A stretch of 64,000 bases of DNA from Paeniglutamicibacter quisquiliarum (GTDB taxonomy: Bacteria; Actinomycetota; Actinomycetes; Actinomycetales; Micrococcaceae), in NCBI RefSeq assembly GCF_019084045.1, contig NZ_JAHRED010000013.1, positions 35,943-99,942 of the forward strand. The letters are read 5' to 3'. The translations under genes and the position numbers were made by a program. The notes under the pieces were generated by a model, which saw only the letters and a list, made by a program, of their open reading frames with translations, was not told where the DNA came from and did not search any database. Below, piece after piece: positions 53,549 through 62,247 of this stretch. Position 1 is the first letter of the stretch. Each line of letters starts with the position of its first letter.

Positions 53549-54448
53549 CTAGCCGTTGCGCAGCCGCTCGAGAACCAGGGCAAGGGCTGGCCAGGCGCTG
53601 CGTCCCCGCCGGGTCCGGGCGAAGGCGCGCAGCTGCAGGTCCGGGTGGTGCAGCGGCAGGATACCGATCCCTTCCCGCTGCGGGCGGTCGGCCGGAAGCA
53701 GGCCCACGCCCAGGCCCGCGAGGATCAGGTCCTCGACCAGGTCAAGGCTGTCGGACTGGTGGCGCAGGGCCGGCTCGAACCCGGCCATCGAGGAGATGAG
53801 CCGCAGCACGGTTTCGTCGGCGATGTTGCGGGAGTTCCCGATCCAGTCGCGATCCCGGAAGGCGGAGAAGACCGCCGCGGCGTCAGGCATCCGGCCACCG
53901 GCTGCGAACCGTTGCGCCTCGTCGCTCGGCACGCCCAGCCCCCAGGGGGTGCTCCACAGCGGCAGGGTTTCGACATCAGCGCCAACCTCGTCCGGGGCGA
54001 GGTTGTAGTCGTAGGTCAGGGCCAGGTCGAGGTCGTCGGTGGCCAGCAGCTTCAGCGCCTCCGCGGGCTCGTGCTCGAGCACCACGATGCGCACCCGGGG
54101 GTGCTGCTCGGCCAGTTCCTCGATGACCGGCATCAGCGTCCTGCGGATCGCGGTGGCGAATCCGGCCACGCGCAGCGTTCCAGAGGGTTCGGCCCCGGAG
54201 TCCAGGTCGAGCCGGGCGGCGTCGACGGCGGCGAGGATGGTTTGCGCGTGCTCGGCCAGTCGGCGTCCGGCCGGGGTGAGGCGCACTCCGCGTCCGTCGG
54301 GCTCCAGCAGCCGGGCCCCGGTCTCCCGCGACAGCTGTGCGATCTGCTGGGAGACGGTCGAGGTCGTGGTGCCCAGGATGTCGGCCACCCCGCGCATCGA
54401 TCCCATGCGGGAGAGCTCGTACAGGTATTGCAGGCGCCGGGTTTCCAT
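53549..54448 (-). CDS. LysR-family transcriptional regulator
   Basis: This 299-residue protein has the LysR DNA-binding domain METRRLQYLYELSRMGSMRGVADILGTTTSTVSQQIAQLSRETG and an effector domain with GTLRVAGFATAIRRTLMPVIEELAEQHP. Start 54448 is preferred over ATG 54457 and over the long upstream extension, which overlaps the divergent transporter gene. It is divergent (85 bp) from an EamA-type exporter, a common pairing in which the LysR protein activates the exporter in response to an amino acid or related compound. Confidence 0.87.
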   Translation of the reverse strand: METRRLQYLYELSRMGSMRGVADILGTTTSTVSQQIAQLSRETGARLLEPDGRGVRLTPAGRRLAEHAQTILAAVDAARLDLDSGAEPSGTLRVAGFATAIRRTLMPVIEELAEQHPRVRIVVLEHEPAEALKLLATDDLDLALTYDYNLAPDEVGADVETLPLWSTPWGLGVPSDEAQRFAAGGRMPDAAAVFSAFRDRDWIGNSRNIADETVLRLISSMAGFEPALRHQSDSLDLVEDLILAGLGVGLLPADRPQREGIGILPLHHPDLQLRAFARTRRGRSAWPALALVLERLRNG

Positions 54449-54533
54449 GACAACCATTGTGCAGTAATAACGAACGATATGTTGATGATTCTCGCGTGGA
54501 CATGGACAGCCCGTCTCGGATCTACTTGAAACC

Positions 54534-55457
54534 ATGAGTTCCACACCCGCACCCGCCGCCACGTCCGCCTCCGTCGGCTCCCTGATGGCGTTTGCCGCGA
54601 TGGGCTGCGTCCAGCTGGGCCTCGCCGCGTCGATCGGCCTCGCCGGAACGCTGGGGTCCGAGGGCGTCGCCTGGCTGCGGCTGGCCTGGGCCGCCGTCAT
54701 CCTGGTGGCCATTGCCCGCCCGTGGCGCATGCGGTTCACCCGGGCCACGCTGGGGGTCTGCGCCCTGCTGGGCCTGGCCACCGCGGGCATGACGCTGGCA
54801 TTCATGAAGGCGGTGGAGACGATCCCCTTGGGCACCGCGAGCGCGCTGGAATTCATGGGCCCGCTGGCCGTGGCCATCGTCCAGGGCCGGGGAGCCGGCC
54901 GCTGGTGGGCGCTGGTCGCGGCCGCCGGCGTGCTCGGGCTGACCGAACCGTGGCACGGTGCGGCGGACCTGGCCGGGGTGCTTTTCGCCCTGGCCGGTGC
55001 CGGCTGCTGGGCCCTCTACGTCCTGCTCACCCAGCGTGCCGGGGACGCCGTCGACGGGATCGGCGCGCTGGCCATTTCGATGCCCGTCGCGGCACTGGCC
55101 GCCACGCTGGTGGTGGGGCCGGAGGTGATCGGGCGGATGGACGTGCAGGTGTTGGCGATCGGGCTGGCGCTCGCGCTGCTGCTGCCGGTGATCCCGTTCA
55201 GTCTCGAGCTGCTGGCCCTGCGCAGGTTGACCACCGCGGCGTTCGGGACATTGATGTGCCTGGAGCCGGCCATTGCCATGGTTGTCGGGCTAATCTTCCT
55301 GCACCAGGTCCCGCGCCCGGCGGCGATCGCGGGCATCGTGCTGGTCATCGTTGCCGGAATAGGCGCCACGCGCACCGGCAGGCGCGACCCGGTGAAGCCC
55401 GTGCCGACGATTGGCCATGCGCCCCCGGCGGTCGCCGCCGCGCAATCGCCCCGGTAG
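54534..55457 (+). CDS. EamA/DMT-family transporter (RhtA-like exporter)
   Basis: This 307-residue protein has ten hydrophobic segments in two EamA repeats. The first shows GSEGVAWLRLAWAAVILVAIARPW and TIPLGTASALEFMGPLAVAI. The second shows FALAGAGCWALYVLLTQRAG and RRLTTAAFGTLMCLEPAIAMVVGLIFLHQ, the pattern of the RhtA threonine/homoserine exporters. Substrate unproven. It is divergent from a LysR regulator and ends 3 bp from the stop of the convergent reductase gene. Confidence 0.88.
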   Translation: MSSTPAPAATSASVGSLMAFAAMGCVQLGLAASIGLAGTLGSEGVAWLRLAWAAVILVAIARPWRMRFTRATLGVCALLGLATAGMTLAFMKAVETIPLGTASALEFMGPLAVAIVQGRGAGRWWALVAAAGVLGLTEPWHGAADLAGVLFALAGAGCWALYVLLTQRAGDAVDGIGALAISMPVAALAATLVVGPEVIGRMDVQVLAIGLALALLLPVIPFSLELLALRRLTTAAFGTLMCLEPAIAMVVGLIFLHQVPRPAAIAGIVLVIVAGIGATRTGRRDPVKPVPTIGHAPPAVAAAQSPR

Positions 55458-55460
55458 CCG

Positions 55461-56534
55461 TCAGCCGGTCGGGTTTGCCGGGTCGGTGCCGTGGAGGGCC
55501 GCGGTGAGCAGTTCCGTCAGGTTTTCCGCGGTGACGGTCCTCGGGTTGTTGGCCGGGACGACCGGAAGAATGAGCGAAACCGCCTCGGGGATGTCAGCCG
55601 CGTCGAATCCGTGGTCCTTCAACGCACGCGGCGCATTTAGCCGGGTGCGCAAGGCATTGAGTCCCTCGAGTGCCGTGGAGCTGCCCAAGGCCGCTGCAAT
55701 GCGGGACTCGGCCTCGGGCGCGGCCGGTGCATTGAACGCCAGGACGTAGAGCAGCACCGTGGCGTGGGTCTGGGCGTGTGGCATGTTCCAGGTTCCTCCC
55801 AGCACGTGGCAGATCTTGTGGTGCAGGCCCGAACCCGCCGAAGCGAAGGCCACCGCCGAGAGGTAGGCGCCGTAGAGTGCCTGCTCGCGGCCCTCGATTC
55901 CCGCCGGGTTATCGGTGATCGCGGGCAGCCCGGCGGCCAGGGCGCGGATTCCCTCGGTGGCGAGTGCCGCATTGATCGGGTCGGCGCGCGGCCCCCACAG
56001 CGAATCGATGCAGTGCGCCATGGCGTTCAGCCCCGAGGCGACCGAGAGCCCCGCGGGCAGCGAGAGACTGAGCTGCGCATCGTAGATGACGGTGGCGGGC
56101 AGCACCCGGGCGTCGACACCGGTCTTCTTGCGGCCGTCCTCGGTCAGGCCCCAGACGTTGGTGGCCTCGGAGCCGGCATAGGTGGTGGGGATGGCGATGA
56201 CGGGCAATCCGGTGTCCAGGGCGATGGCCTTGGCAAGTCCAACGGCCGACCCGCCGCCGAGGCACACCAGCAGGTCGGCGCGGTGCTCCCGGGCGGCGGC
56301 GCGGGCACGTGCCGCGCTGGCGATCGGCACGTGCTGGACGATGTCGGAATAGTGCAGGGCAACCGGGAGTCGGGCCGAAAGGCCTGCAGCCGTGTCGGCG
56401 TCGCGTCGCCCGGCGATCATCATGACCCGCGAGGCACCAAACCCCGCCACCTCCGCGGCCAGGTGTTCGGCGGCCTTGCCGGTGCCGAAGAGCACGCGCT
56501 GGGGCAGGGTGTCGTGGCTGAAGAGCATTCCCAT
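55461..56534 (-). CDS. Maleylacetate reductase-like iron-containing alcohol dehydrogenase
   Basis: This 357-residue protein belongs to the group III alcohol dehydrogenases: N-terminal RVLFGTGKAAEHLAAEVAG, NAD-binding LVCLGGGSAVGLAKAIALDTGLPVIAIPTTYAGSEATNVWG (90-130), and a metal-site helix region ASGLNAMAHCIDSLWG and HKICHVLGGTWNMPHAQTHATVLL with the His ligands. The NVWG-type motif after the NAD loop is usual for maleylacetate reductases, which end aromatic (hydroxyquinol) pathways. No ring-cleavage dioxygenase is linked, so another substrate is possible. AAGGA lies 8 bases before ATG. Confidence 0.85.
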   Translation of the reverse strand: MGMLFSHDTLPQRVLFGTGKAAEHLAAEVAGFGASRVMMIAGRRDADTAAGLSARLPVALHYSDIVQHVPIASAARARAAAREHRADLLVCLGGGSAVGLAKAIALDTGLPVIAIPTTYAGSEATNVWGLTEDGRKKTGVDARVLPATVIYDAQLSLSLPAGLSVASGLNAMAHCIDSLWGPRADPINAALATEGIRALAAGLPAITDNPAGIEGREQALYGAYLSAVAFASAGSGLHHKICHVLGGTWNMPHAQTHATVLLYVLAFNAPAAPEAESRIAAALGSSTALEGLNALRTRLNAPRALKDHGFDAADIPEAVSLILPVVPANNPRTVTAENLTELLTAALHGTDPANPTG

Positions 56535-56603
56535 GGAGGCATTCCTTGGTTCGGGATCCCGTGCGGGGGACCGGTGGCGCTGACTGAAACGCTACCCGAT
56601 ACG

Positions 56604-56655
56604 CATGTGGTCCCCGGCCCCGGAAGATCTTCATTTCGGGACCAGGGACCACATG
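56604..56655 (-). terminator. Stem-loop downstream of the MarR gene
   Basis: CATGTGGTCCC (56604-56614) and GGGACCACATG (56645-56655) form a perfect 11-bp stem with a 30-base loop that can pair internally. It lies 13 bp after the MarR stop on the minus strand. Confidence 0.55.
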
Positions 56656-56668
56656 GGTGGGGAGGAGG

Positions 56669-57157
56669 CTAGAGGCTCGAGTCGTTCAGCTTGGCCAGCA
56701 GGTCGGTAAAGCGGCGGACCTCGCCCGGTTCCCATTCCGCGAGCCGGTCGTGCAGGACCCGGCGGGCATTGGCCAGCGTTGCGTCGAAGCGCGCCAGGGC
56801 CTCGGTGGTCATGGCAACCAGCAGGGCACGGCCGTCGTTCGGGTCGATGCTCCTCTCCACCAGGCCCAGGGCCTCGAGCTGCTTGATGGTCCGGCTCATC
56901 ATCGCCTTGTCCGCCTCCGTCTCCTCGGCCAGGGCGCCCTGCTGCCGGGGGCCGGAGCGGGAGAGGATCGTGAGGACCTTGAAACCCAGCGGATGCAGTT
57001 CCGGGTGGATGGCCGCGGCACGGGAGCGGATGCTGTTGCGGGCGTTGACGAACATCGTCGCGAATTGGTGCTCGACCTCGTCGATCAGTGAAGTCATGAC
57101 GGGGTCGCCGGCCGGTGCGGATTCCGCGACGGCGAGGGGATCGGCCAGGGTGTTCAT
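56669..57157 (-). CDS. MarR-family regulator
   Basis: This 162-residue winged-helix protein has the MarR core: HPLGFKVLTILSRSGPRQQGALAEETEADKAMMSRTIKQLEALGLVERSIDPNDGRALLVAMT, with DPNDGRA as the wing. Its ATG is one base after the stop of the upstream drug-exporter gene (TGA, C, ATG) and has no ribosome-binding site of its own, so it depends on translational coupling. It probably represses its own operon through the palindromes upstream of the exporter. Confidence 0.9.
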   Translation of the reverse strand: MNTLADPLAVAESAPAGDPVMTSLIDEVEHQFATMFVNARNSIRSRAAAIHPELHPLGFKVLTILSRSGPRQQGALAEETEADKAMMSRTIKQLEALGLVERSIDPNDGRALLVAMTTEALARFDATLANARRVLHDRLAEWEPGEVRRFTDLLAKLNDSSL

Positions 57158-57158
57158 G

Positions 57159-58841
57159 TCAGTGGCGGGCCGAGGTGTCTTCGCCGGCCGGTCGCGGGGT
57201 CGCCGCGATGGCGGCCTCGCTGACCTCGGCCAGGTTCCGCTCCGCGGCCTCGGCTTCCTCGCGCTGGTGGCGGGTCTGGCTGCCCAGCTCCAGGTTGGGC
57301 ATGAAGGCCACCGCGAGGATGGTCAGGATGCTCAGCGGGGCAGCCACCATGAAGACGTGGGCCACGGCGTCGCCGTAGGAGGACTCGATGATGGTGCGGA
57401 CCGACTCGGGCAGGGAGTGGACGGCAGGGATGTTCCCGGAGGCCAGTGACGCGGCCAGGTCCTTGCCCTTCTCGCCCAGGGCCGCGATCGCGGCGCCCAG
57501 TTCGGCGCTCTTGGCGCCCATCAAGTCCGCGACCTTGGTGGCCATCAGGGCCCCGAGGACCGAGACGCCGATGGTGCCGCCCAGGGAGCGGAAGAACGCG
57601 ATGCCGGAGGAGGCAACGCCGATCTCGGCCGGGGTGACGGCGTTCTGCACGATCAGCACGAGGTTCTGCATGACCATGCCCAGGCCCGCGCCGAGGAGGA
57701 ACATGTAGGCGGAAACCAAGACGAAGTTGGTGTCGTAGTGGATGGTGCCCAGCAGGTAGAGGCCCGCCAGCTGCAGCACCGAGCCGATGACCATGATGGC
57801 CTTCCACTTGCCGTGCTTGGAGATCATCGCGCCGGCAATGGTGGAGATGACCAGCAGGCCGGCCATCATCGGGATGGTCATCAGCCCGGATTGGGTGGCG
57901 TTGGCGCCGCGGGCGAGCTGCATGTACTGGGCCAGGAAGACCGAGGTGCCGAACATCGACACGCCCACGGAGATCGAGGCGATGACCGAGAGGGTGAAGG
58001 TGCAGTTCCTGAACATGCTCAGCGGGATGATCGGCTCGGAGGCCTTGAACTCCACGATCACGAAGGCGGCCAGGGCGACGACGGCGCCGCCGACCATCCA
58101 GGCGGAGGTGGCCGAGGCCCAGTCGAAGTCCTTGCCGGCCAGGGAGACCCAGATCAGCAGCGACGAGACGCCGGCGGAAAGCAGCACGATGCCCGCGTAG
58201 TCGATGGAGACCTTGCGCTTGGCCTGGAGAGGGAGGTGAAGCGTCTTCTGGATCAGGAAGATCGCGATGGCCGCAAAGGGCAGGGCGATGAAGAAGTTCC
58301 AGCGCCAGTTGATGGCGTCGGTGATGAAGCCGCCGATCAGCGGGCCGCCCACGGTGCCCAGCGCCATGACGGCACCGAAGAGGCCCATGTACTTGCCGCG
58401 TTCGCGCGGGGAGATGATGTCGGCCATGACGATCTGGGTCAGCGCGGTCAGGCCGCCGGCGCCCAGGCCCTGGAACACGCGCATGGTGATGAGCATGTTG
58501 GTGTCCTGCGAGAAGCCGGCGATGGCCGAGGCGATCACGAAGACCAGCAGGGAGAGCTGCAGCAGCAGCTTGCGGTTGGCCAGGTCCGCCAGCTTGCCCC
58601 AGATCGGGGTCGAGATCGTGGTGGCCAGCAGGGTCGCGGTGACGACCCAGGTGTAGGAGGTCTGGTCGCCGGCCAGGTCCGAAACGATGACCGGAAGAGA
58701 GGTGGAGACCACGGTTCCGGCGAGGATCGAAACGAACATGCCCATGAGTAGGCCGGTCAGTGATTGCATCACCTGGCGGTGGGTCATGCCCGATTCGGAC
58801 TTCTCCGGTTCCGCCTTCGTGGGGGTGGGTGTCTGGGACAA
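57159..58841 (-). CDS. MFS multidrug exporter, DHA2 (EmrB/QacA) type
   Basis: This protein has 14 hydrophobic segments, the DHA2 layout. Marks are VVSTSLPVIVSDLAGDQTSYTWVVTATLLATTISTPIWGKLADLANRKLLL (helices 1-3), FQGLGAGGLTALTQIVMADIISPRERGKYMG and the proline/glycine motif GTVGGPLIGGFITD in helix 5. I place the start at TTG 58841, because GGAG lies 6 bases upstream and the protein then begins SQTPTPTKAEP (560 residues); the open frame starts at TTG 58853. It is co-transcribed with the MarR gene. Two palindromes overlap its promoter. Confidence 0.88.
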   Translation of the reverse strand: MSQTPTPTKAEPEKSESGMTHRQVMQSLTGLLMGMFVSILAGTVVSTSLPVIVSDLAGDQTSYTWVVTATLLATTISTPIWGKLADLANRKLLLQLSLLVFVIASAIAGFSQDTNMLITMRVFQGLGAGGLTALTQIVMADIISPRERGKYMGLFGAVMALGTVGGPLIGGFITDAINWRWNFFIALPFAAIAIFLIQKTLHLPLQAKRKVSIDYAGIVLLSAGVSSLLIWVSLAGKDFDWASATSAWMVGGAVVALAAFVIVEFKASEPIIPLSMFRNCTFTLSVIASISVGVSMFGTSVFLAQYMQLARGANATQSGLMTIPMMAGLLVISTIAGAMISKHGKWKAIMVIGSVLQLAGLYLLGTIHYDTNFVLVSAYMFLLGAGLGMVMQNLVLIVQNAVTPAEIGVASSGIAFFRSLGGTIGVSVLGALMATKVADLMGAKSAELGAAIAALGEKGKDLAASLASGNIPAVHSLPESVRTIIESSYGDAVAHVFMVAAPLSILTILAVAFMPNLELGSQTRHQREEAEAAERNLAEVSEAAIAATPRPAGEDTSARH

Positions 58842-58874
58842 AAGGGGCTCCAAAAACAGCAGGAATATGGTTGA

Positions 58875-58918
58875 TTGATATCAACTATATTGAATTGGTT
58901 GCCAAAGAGCAACCAATT
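58875..58918 (-). promoter_or_regulatory. Promoter of the exporter-MarR operon with two palindromic operators
   Basis: TTGATATCAA (58875-58884) is a perfect 10-bp palindrome. AATTGGTTGC (58893-58902) and GCAACCAATT (58909-58918) are perfect 10-bp arms with a 6-bp spacer. On the minus strand TTGCTC (58912-58907) and TATAGT (58889-58884), 17 bp apart, make a credible -35/-10. The first dyad abuts the -10 and the second covers the -35, as expected for MarR repression. Confidence 0.65.
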
Positions 58919-58971
58919 TAGCTGTGATCTGAAGCTCGCTCGAAGTGCCCGTCCGGCTCGTCGAAACGCAC

Positions 58972-59005
58972 GAGGGGCCGGGACATGGCCATGTCCCGGC
59001 CCCTC
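58972..59005 (-). terminator. 34-bp perfect palindrome ending the amidohydrolase-MFS operon
   Basis: The 17 bases 58972-58988 are the exact complement of 58989-59005. It lies 24 bp past the stop of the minus-strand MFS gene 59030-60568 and insulates it from the exporter-MarR promoter. Confidence 0.7.
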
Positions 59006-59029
59006 AAACCCGCTGTCGCGGGGCTCTGC

Positions 59030-60568
59030 CTAGTTGCCGAACGCCGGGGGGGCGACGTCGTGCGGCTCCTTGGGTTCGGGCTCCGGCACCCGGTCCTTGG
59101 GTTCGGCCGGAACGGTGACGATGATCGCGGCGATGGCGATGACCACCATCAGCACGTTGAACAGCAGGCCGATGGCACCGCCGAAGCGCAACGCCACGTT
59201 GTCCTGCCGGCCGATGAACAGGCCCCAGGACTGGATGAGTTCCGGATTGACAGCCTGCCCCGCGACGTAAAGAGCCGCGGAAATCGCGACGCCGATCGCG
59301 TTGCCCAGCGAGGAAGCCATCTTGTAGATGCCGGAGGCGGCACCCACCTGCGCGTCGGGGACATTGGAAAGGGCCGCGTCGGTGGACGGGGTGGCATAGA
59401 AACCAAGGCCCACCCCGAAGAGGGTGAATCCGATGACGGAAAGCACGATGTACTGGTCGATGTACAGGAACGTCATCGAGCACATCAGGATGCCGACGCC
59501 TGTGATCATCGAGCCCCACAGCATCGGCTTTTTCGGCCCGAAGCGCTGCAGCAGCTTTTCGCCCACCCGGATCGTGGCCAGGATTGCGATGAGGTAGCCC
59601 AGGGTGAGCAGGCCCGACTGCAGGGAGCTCATTCCGGCGGCGATCTGCACCAGTCCCAGGGACACGATCAGCGTGCCTGCCGCACCGTTGAGCAGGAAGT
59701 TGGACAGCGTGGCTCCGGTGAAGGTGCCATTGGAGAACAGCTTCAGGTTCACGAACGCGCCCGCGCGGTGCGTCTCGATGTACAGGAAGACCAGACCGGA
59801 GACCGCGGCCAGGGCGATCAGACCCAGTCCGCCCAGGCTCAGCCAGCCCAGCGCCGGACCCTGCGAGATGTAGATGTTGATCGAGACCAGCAGCACGATG
59901 AAGGCCGCCAGCCCGCCCCAGTCAAAGCCCTGCTCGGCCGCGGCCGGATCGCGCTCGGCCCTGGACTCGGGGGTGCCGCGCAGCAGCCACAGGGCCAGGA
60001 TCGAGAGGACCACGGAGATCCAGAAGATCGAGCGCCAGCCCAGTGCGCTGGTGGCCATCAGCCCGCCGAAGAGCGAACAGAATCCGGACCCGCCCCAGGA
60101 GCCGATCGACCAGAAGGACAGGGCGCGCTGCCGGGCCTTGCCCTCATAGAAGGTCTTTACCAAGGCCATCGAGGAGGGCATGATGCAGGCCGCGGACAGG
60201 CCCTGGACCACCCGCCCGCCCAGCAGCATGGTGCTGGTGATTCCGCCCAGGTTTTCCGGGGTCAGGGCGATCAGCAGCGATCCGGCGATGGACAGCCAGA
60301 TGCCTGCGTAGAGGATCTTGACGCGGCCGAGCCGGTCGGCCAGGCCGCCGGCCACGACGATGAAGATTCCCGAGAACAGCGAGGTGACCGACACGGCCAG
60401 GTTCGCCAGGGTTTCCTCGACGCCGAGCTGGCCGCGGATGCCGGGGATGACGTTGAGCAGCGTCTGGGCAAAAAGCCAGAAGTTGATGACGGCCAGGACG
60501 ATGCCCAGCAGCCACTTGTCGGTTGGCTTCCAGGTGGTGGCGGCGGGTGCGTTTGCTGTGGTTCCCAT
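59030..60568 (-). CDS. MFS transporter, DHA2-like 14-helix type
   Basis: This 512-residue protein has 14 hydrophobic segments with PTDKWLLGIVLAVINFWLFAQTLLNVIPGIRGQLG at the start, GGLADRLGRVKILYAGIW between helices 2 and 3, and GRVVQGLSAACIMPSSMALVKTFYEGKARQRAL in the helix 4 region. Its ATG is 3 bp from the stop of the amidohydrolase gene, with GAAGG upstream, so the two are co-translated and likely handle the same compound, either uptake of an N-acyl/amide substrate or export. The 12-helix sugar-porter signature is absent. Confidence 0.86.
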   Translation of the reverse strand: MGTTANAPAATTWKPTDKWLLGIVLAVINFWLFAQTLLNVIPGIRGQLGVEETLANLAVSVTSLFSGIFIVVAGGLADRLGRVKILYAGIWLSIAGSLLIALTPENLGGITSTMLLGGRVVQGLSAACIMPSSMALVKTFYEGKARQRALSFWSIGSWGGSGFCSLFGGLMATSALGWRSIFWISVVLSILALWLLRGTPESRAERDPAAAEQGFDWGGLAAFIVLLVSINIYISQGPALGWLSLGGLGLIALAAVSGLVFLYIETHRAGAFVNLKLFSNGTFTGATLSNFLLNGAAGTLIVSLGLVQIAAGMSSLQSGLLTLGYLIAILATIRVGEKLLQRFGPKKPMLWGSMITGVGILMCSMTFLYIDQYIVLSVIGFTLFGVGLGFYATPSTDAALSNVPDAQVGAASGIYKMASSLGNAIGVAISAALYVAGQAVNPELIQSWGLFIGRQDNVALRFGGAIGLLFNVLMVVIAIAAIIVTVPAEPKDRVPEPEPKEPHDVAPPAFGN

Positions 60569-60571
60569 GGC

Positions 60572-61816
60572 CTAGCCTTCCTTGCTTTGTTGGTTTTTGC
60601 CCAGGTAGGCAAGGGCTGCGAGCACCTGGGTGCGTGTGGCGGTTTCCAGCGTGGGGTCGATGGCGGGGGCAAAGAAGGGGGAGTGGTTCGCCGGGATGTC
60701 AGCGGACACGCTCCCGTTCTCGACGGCCTTGCGATACGCCTCGGCCGGGACGTATCCGACGGTCCAGTAGGCATAGGGGACGCCGAACGCGTCGGGGATG
60801 GTGCTGAAGTCCTCCGAGGCGGTGGCCGGGGTGGCCTGGTAGACCTGCCCGTCGGGGAAGTGCCCGGTGAAGGCCGTTGTCACGCGCTCGTTCACCTCCG
60901 CGTCGTTCTCGGTTAGCGGGAACTGGTCGTAGTACTCGAACTCGGGTTCCTTGGGCGAGCCGGCGGCGGCGCATTCGCCGCGCACGATCCGCTCGATGGA
61001 GGCCATGATGTGCTTGCGCAGCGCGAGGTCGTAGGTGCGGATGTTCAGGCGCAGCTCGGCCTTGGCCGGAATGATGTTGGCCGCTGTCCCCGCGTTGGAG
61101 GATCCGACGGTCACCACCGCGAACTGCCCGGGCATGGTTTCGCGCGACACGATGGTCTGCAGCTTCAGCACGATCGAGGCGGCCAGCACCACGGGGTCCA
61201 CCGCGTTGTGCGGCATCGAACCGTGGGCACCGCGGCCGTGGACGGTGATTTTCAGGCTGTCGCCGGCGGAGAGGATCGGCCCGGCGGTGGTGCCGACGAG
61301 TCCGGCCTCCACCGGCATGACGTGCTGGGCCAGTGCCACGTCCGGGCGCGGCACCTTGTCCACCAGGCCGTCGGCAACCATCGCCTTCGCGCCGGCGGCG
61401 GTTTCCTCGGCGGGCTGGAAGAGGGCGATGTGCGTGCCTGACCAGGCCTCGCGGTGGTCGGCCAGCACCTTTGCGGCGCCCAGCAGCGTGGCCATGTGCA
61501 TGTCGTGGCCGCAGGCGTGCATGACGCCGTCCACGGTGGAGGAGTATTCCAGTCCCGTGTCCTCCGTGACCGGAAGTGCGTCGGTGTCGGCCCGGGCCAA
61601 GACCACGGGACCCTCGCCGTTGGCCAGCACCCCGACCACCCCGGTCCCGCCGATGCGCTGCACGTCGTAGCCCAGGGCCGCGAGCTCGGTCTCGAGGCGT
61701 GCGGCGGTCTGGTGCTCCTGAAGGCCGAGCTCCGGGTTGCGGTGGAAGTGCTTGTATAGCTCTCGCTGCCATTCAAGCTGGCCGTCCAGGGAGTCAAAAA
61801 GTGCGGGGTCAACCAC
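60572..61816 (-). CDS. M20 amidohydrolase (HipO/AbgB-like)
   Basis: This 414-residue metal-dependent amidohydrolase shows the M20D ligands: HFHRNPELGLQEHQTA at the N-terminus, the metal Cys/His motif HACGHDMHMATLLGAA, the catalytic Glu pair in FQPAEETAAGAKAM, a His in LAQHVMP, and GRGAHGSMPH at the dimerisation domain. Relatives cleave N-acyl amino acids, hippurate, indole-acetyl amino acids or p-aminobenzoyl-glutamate. GTG 61816 has GGAAAGG upstream; the frame runs to 61852. It is the first gene of a two-gene operon with the MFS transporter. Confidence 0.88.
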   Translation of the reverse strand: MVDPALFDSLDGQLEWQRELYKHFHRNPELGLQEHQTAARLETELAALGYDVQRIGGTGVVGVLANGEGPVVLARADTDALPVTEDTGLEYSSTVDGVMHACGHDMHMATLLGAAKVLADHREAWSGTHIALFQPAEETAAGAKAMVADGLVDKVPRPDVALAQHVMPVEAGLVGTTAGPILSAGDSLKITVHGRGAHGSMPHNAVDPVVLAASIVLKLQTIVSRETMPGQFAVVTVGSSNAGTAANIIPAKAELRLNIRTYDLALRKHIMASIERIVRGECAAAGSPKEPEFEYYDQFPLTENDAEVNERVTTAFTGHFPDGQVYQATPATASEDFSTIPDAFGVPYAYWTVGYVPAEAYRKAVENGSVSADIPANHSPFFAPAIDPTLETATRTQVLAALAYLGKNQQSKEG

Positions 61817-62204
61817 GGGGATCGCCTTTCCGCTTCGGCCGCGCACGGGCACTGCGGGATGCCGATACCCTGGCTGCGGATCCAGTTAAACAACGTATCG
61901 CCGCAGGTCATCCGGTGTCCATGTCATGACGCGGAATTCATGCACAGTTCGGTGCCCGGTGCGCAAGTGGTTGCCGGGCGCCGAGGTTGTCCCGGCCCGG
62001 AAGCGGCGCCGCTCGAGGGGGCGGGGGCACAGGCCGTCCCGCCGCGACGGCCCTCGGCCGGGGCATCCCTGTGCGCCCGGAAAAACGGGGCCGTGGCCGC
62101 AATTGCAAGTGGGACGGCAATGAAATCCACGGGTTGACCGGGGCGTTTGGGGCAGCCCCGGCGACGAGCGGGAATGGGCCATGTGGGGGTGCCCGATCGG
62201 CGTC
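61817..62204. other. Intergenic region between the amidohydrolase and GntR genes
   Basis: About 390 bp without a convincing gene. Frames on both strands are Arg/Pro-rich shadows. Near 62134-62158 a CCGGGGC/GCCCCGG pair could form a small hairpin. The amidohydrolase promoter should lie here but I cannot pick it out. Confidence 0.5.
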
Positions 62205-62247
62205 TTGACAGCACTTTGTGAGGAGTGACATAGTTCAACACATGAAC
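62205..62247 (+). promoter_or_regulatory. Promoter abutting the GntR start codon, with overlapping dyad
   Basis: TTGACA (62205-62210) and CATAGT (62229-62234) are 18 bp apart. The expected transcription start falls at or next to the A of ATG 62242, which predicts a leaderless mRNA. GTTCA (62233-62237) and TGAAC (62243-62247) form a perfect dyad with a 5-bp spacer across the start codon, a candidate autoregulatory site. Confidence 0.55.
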
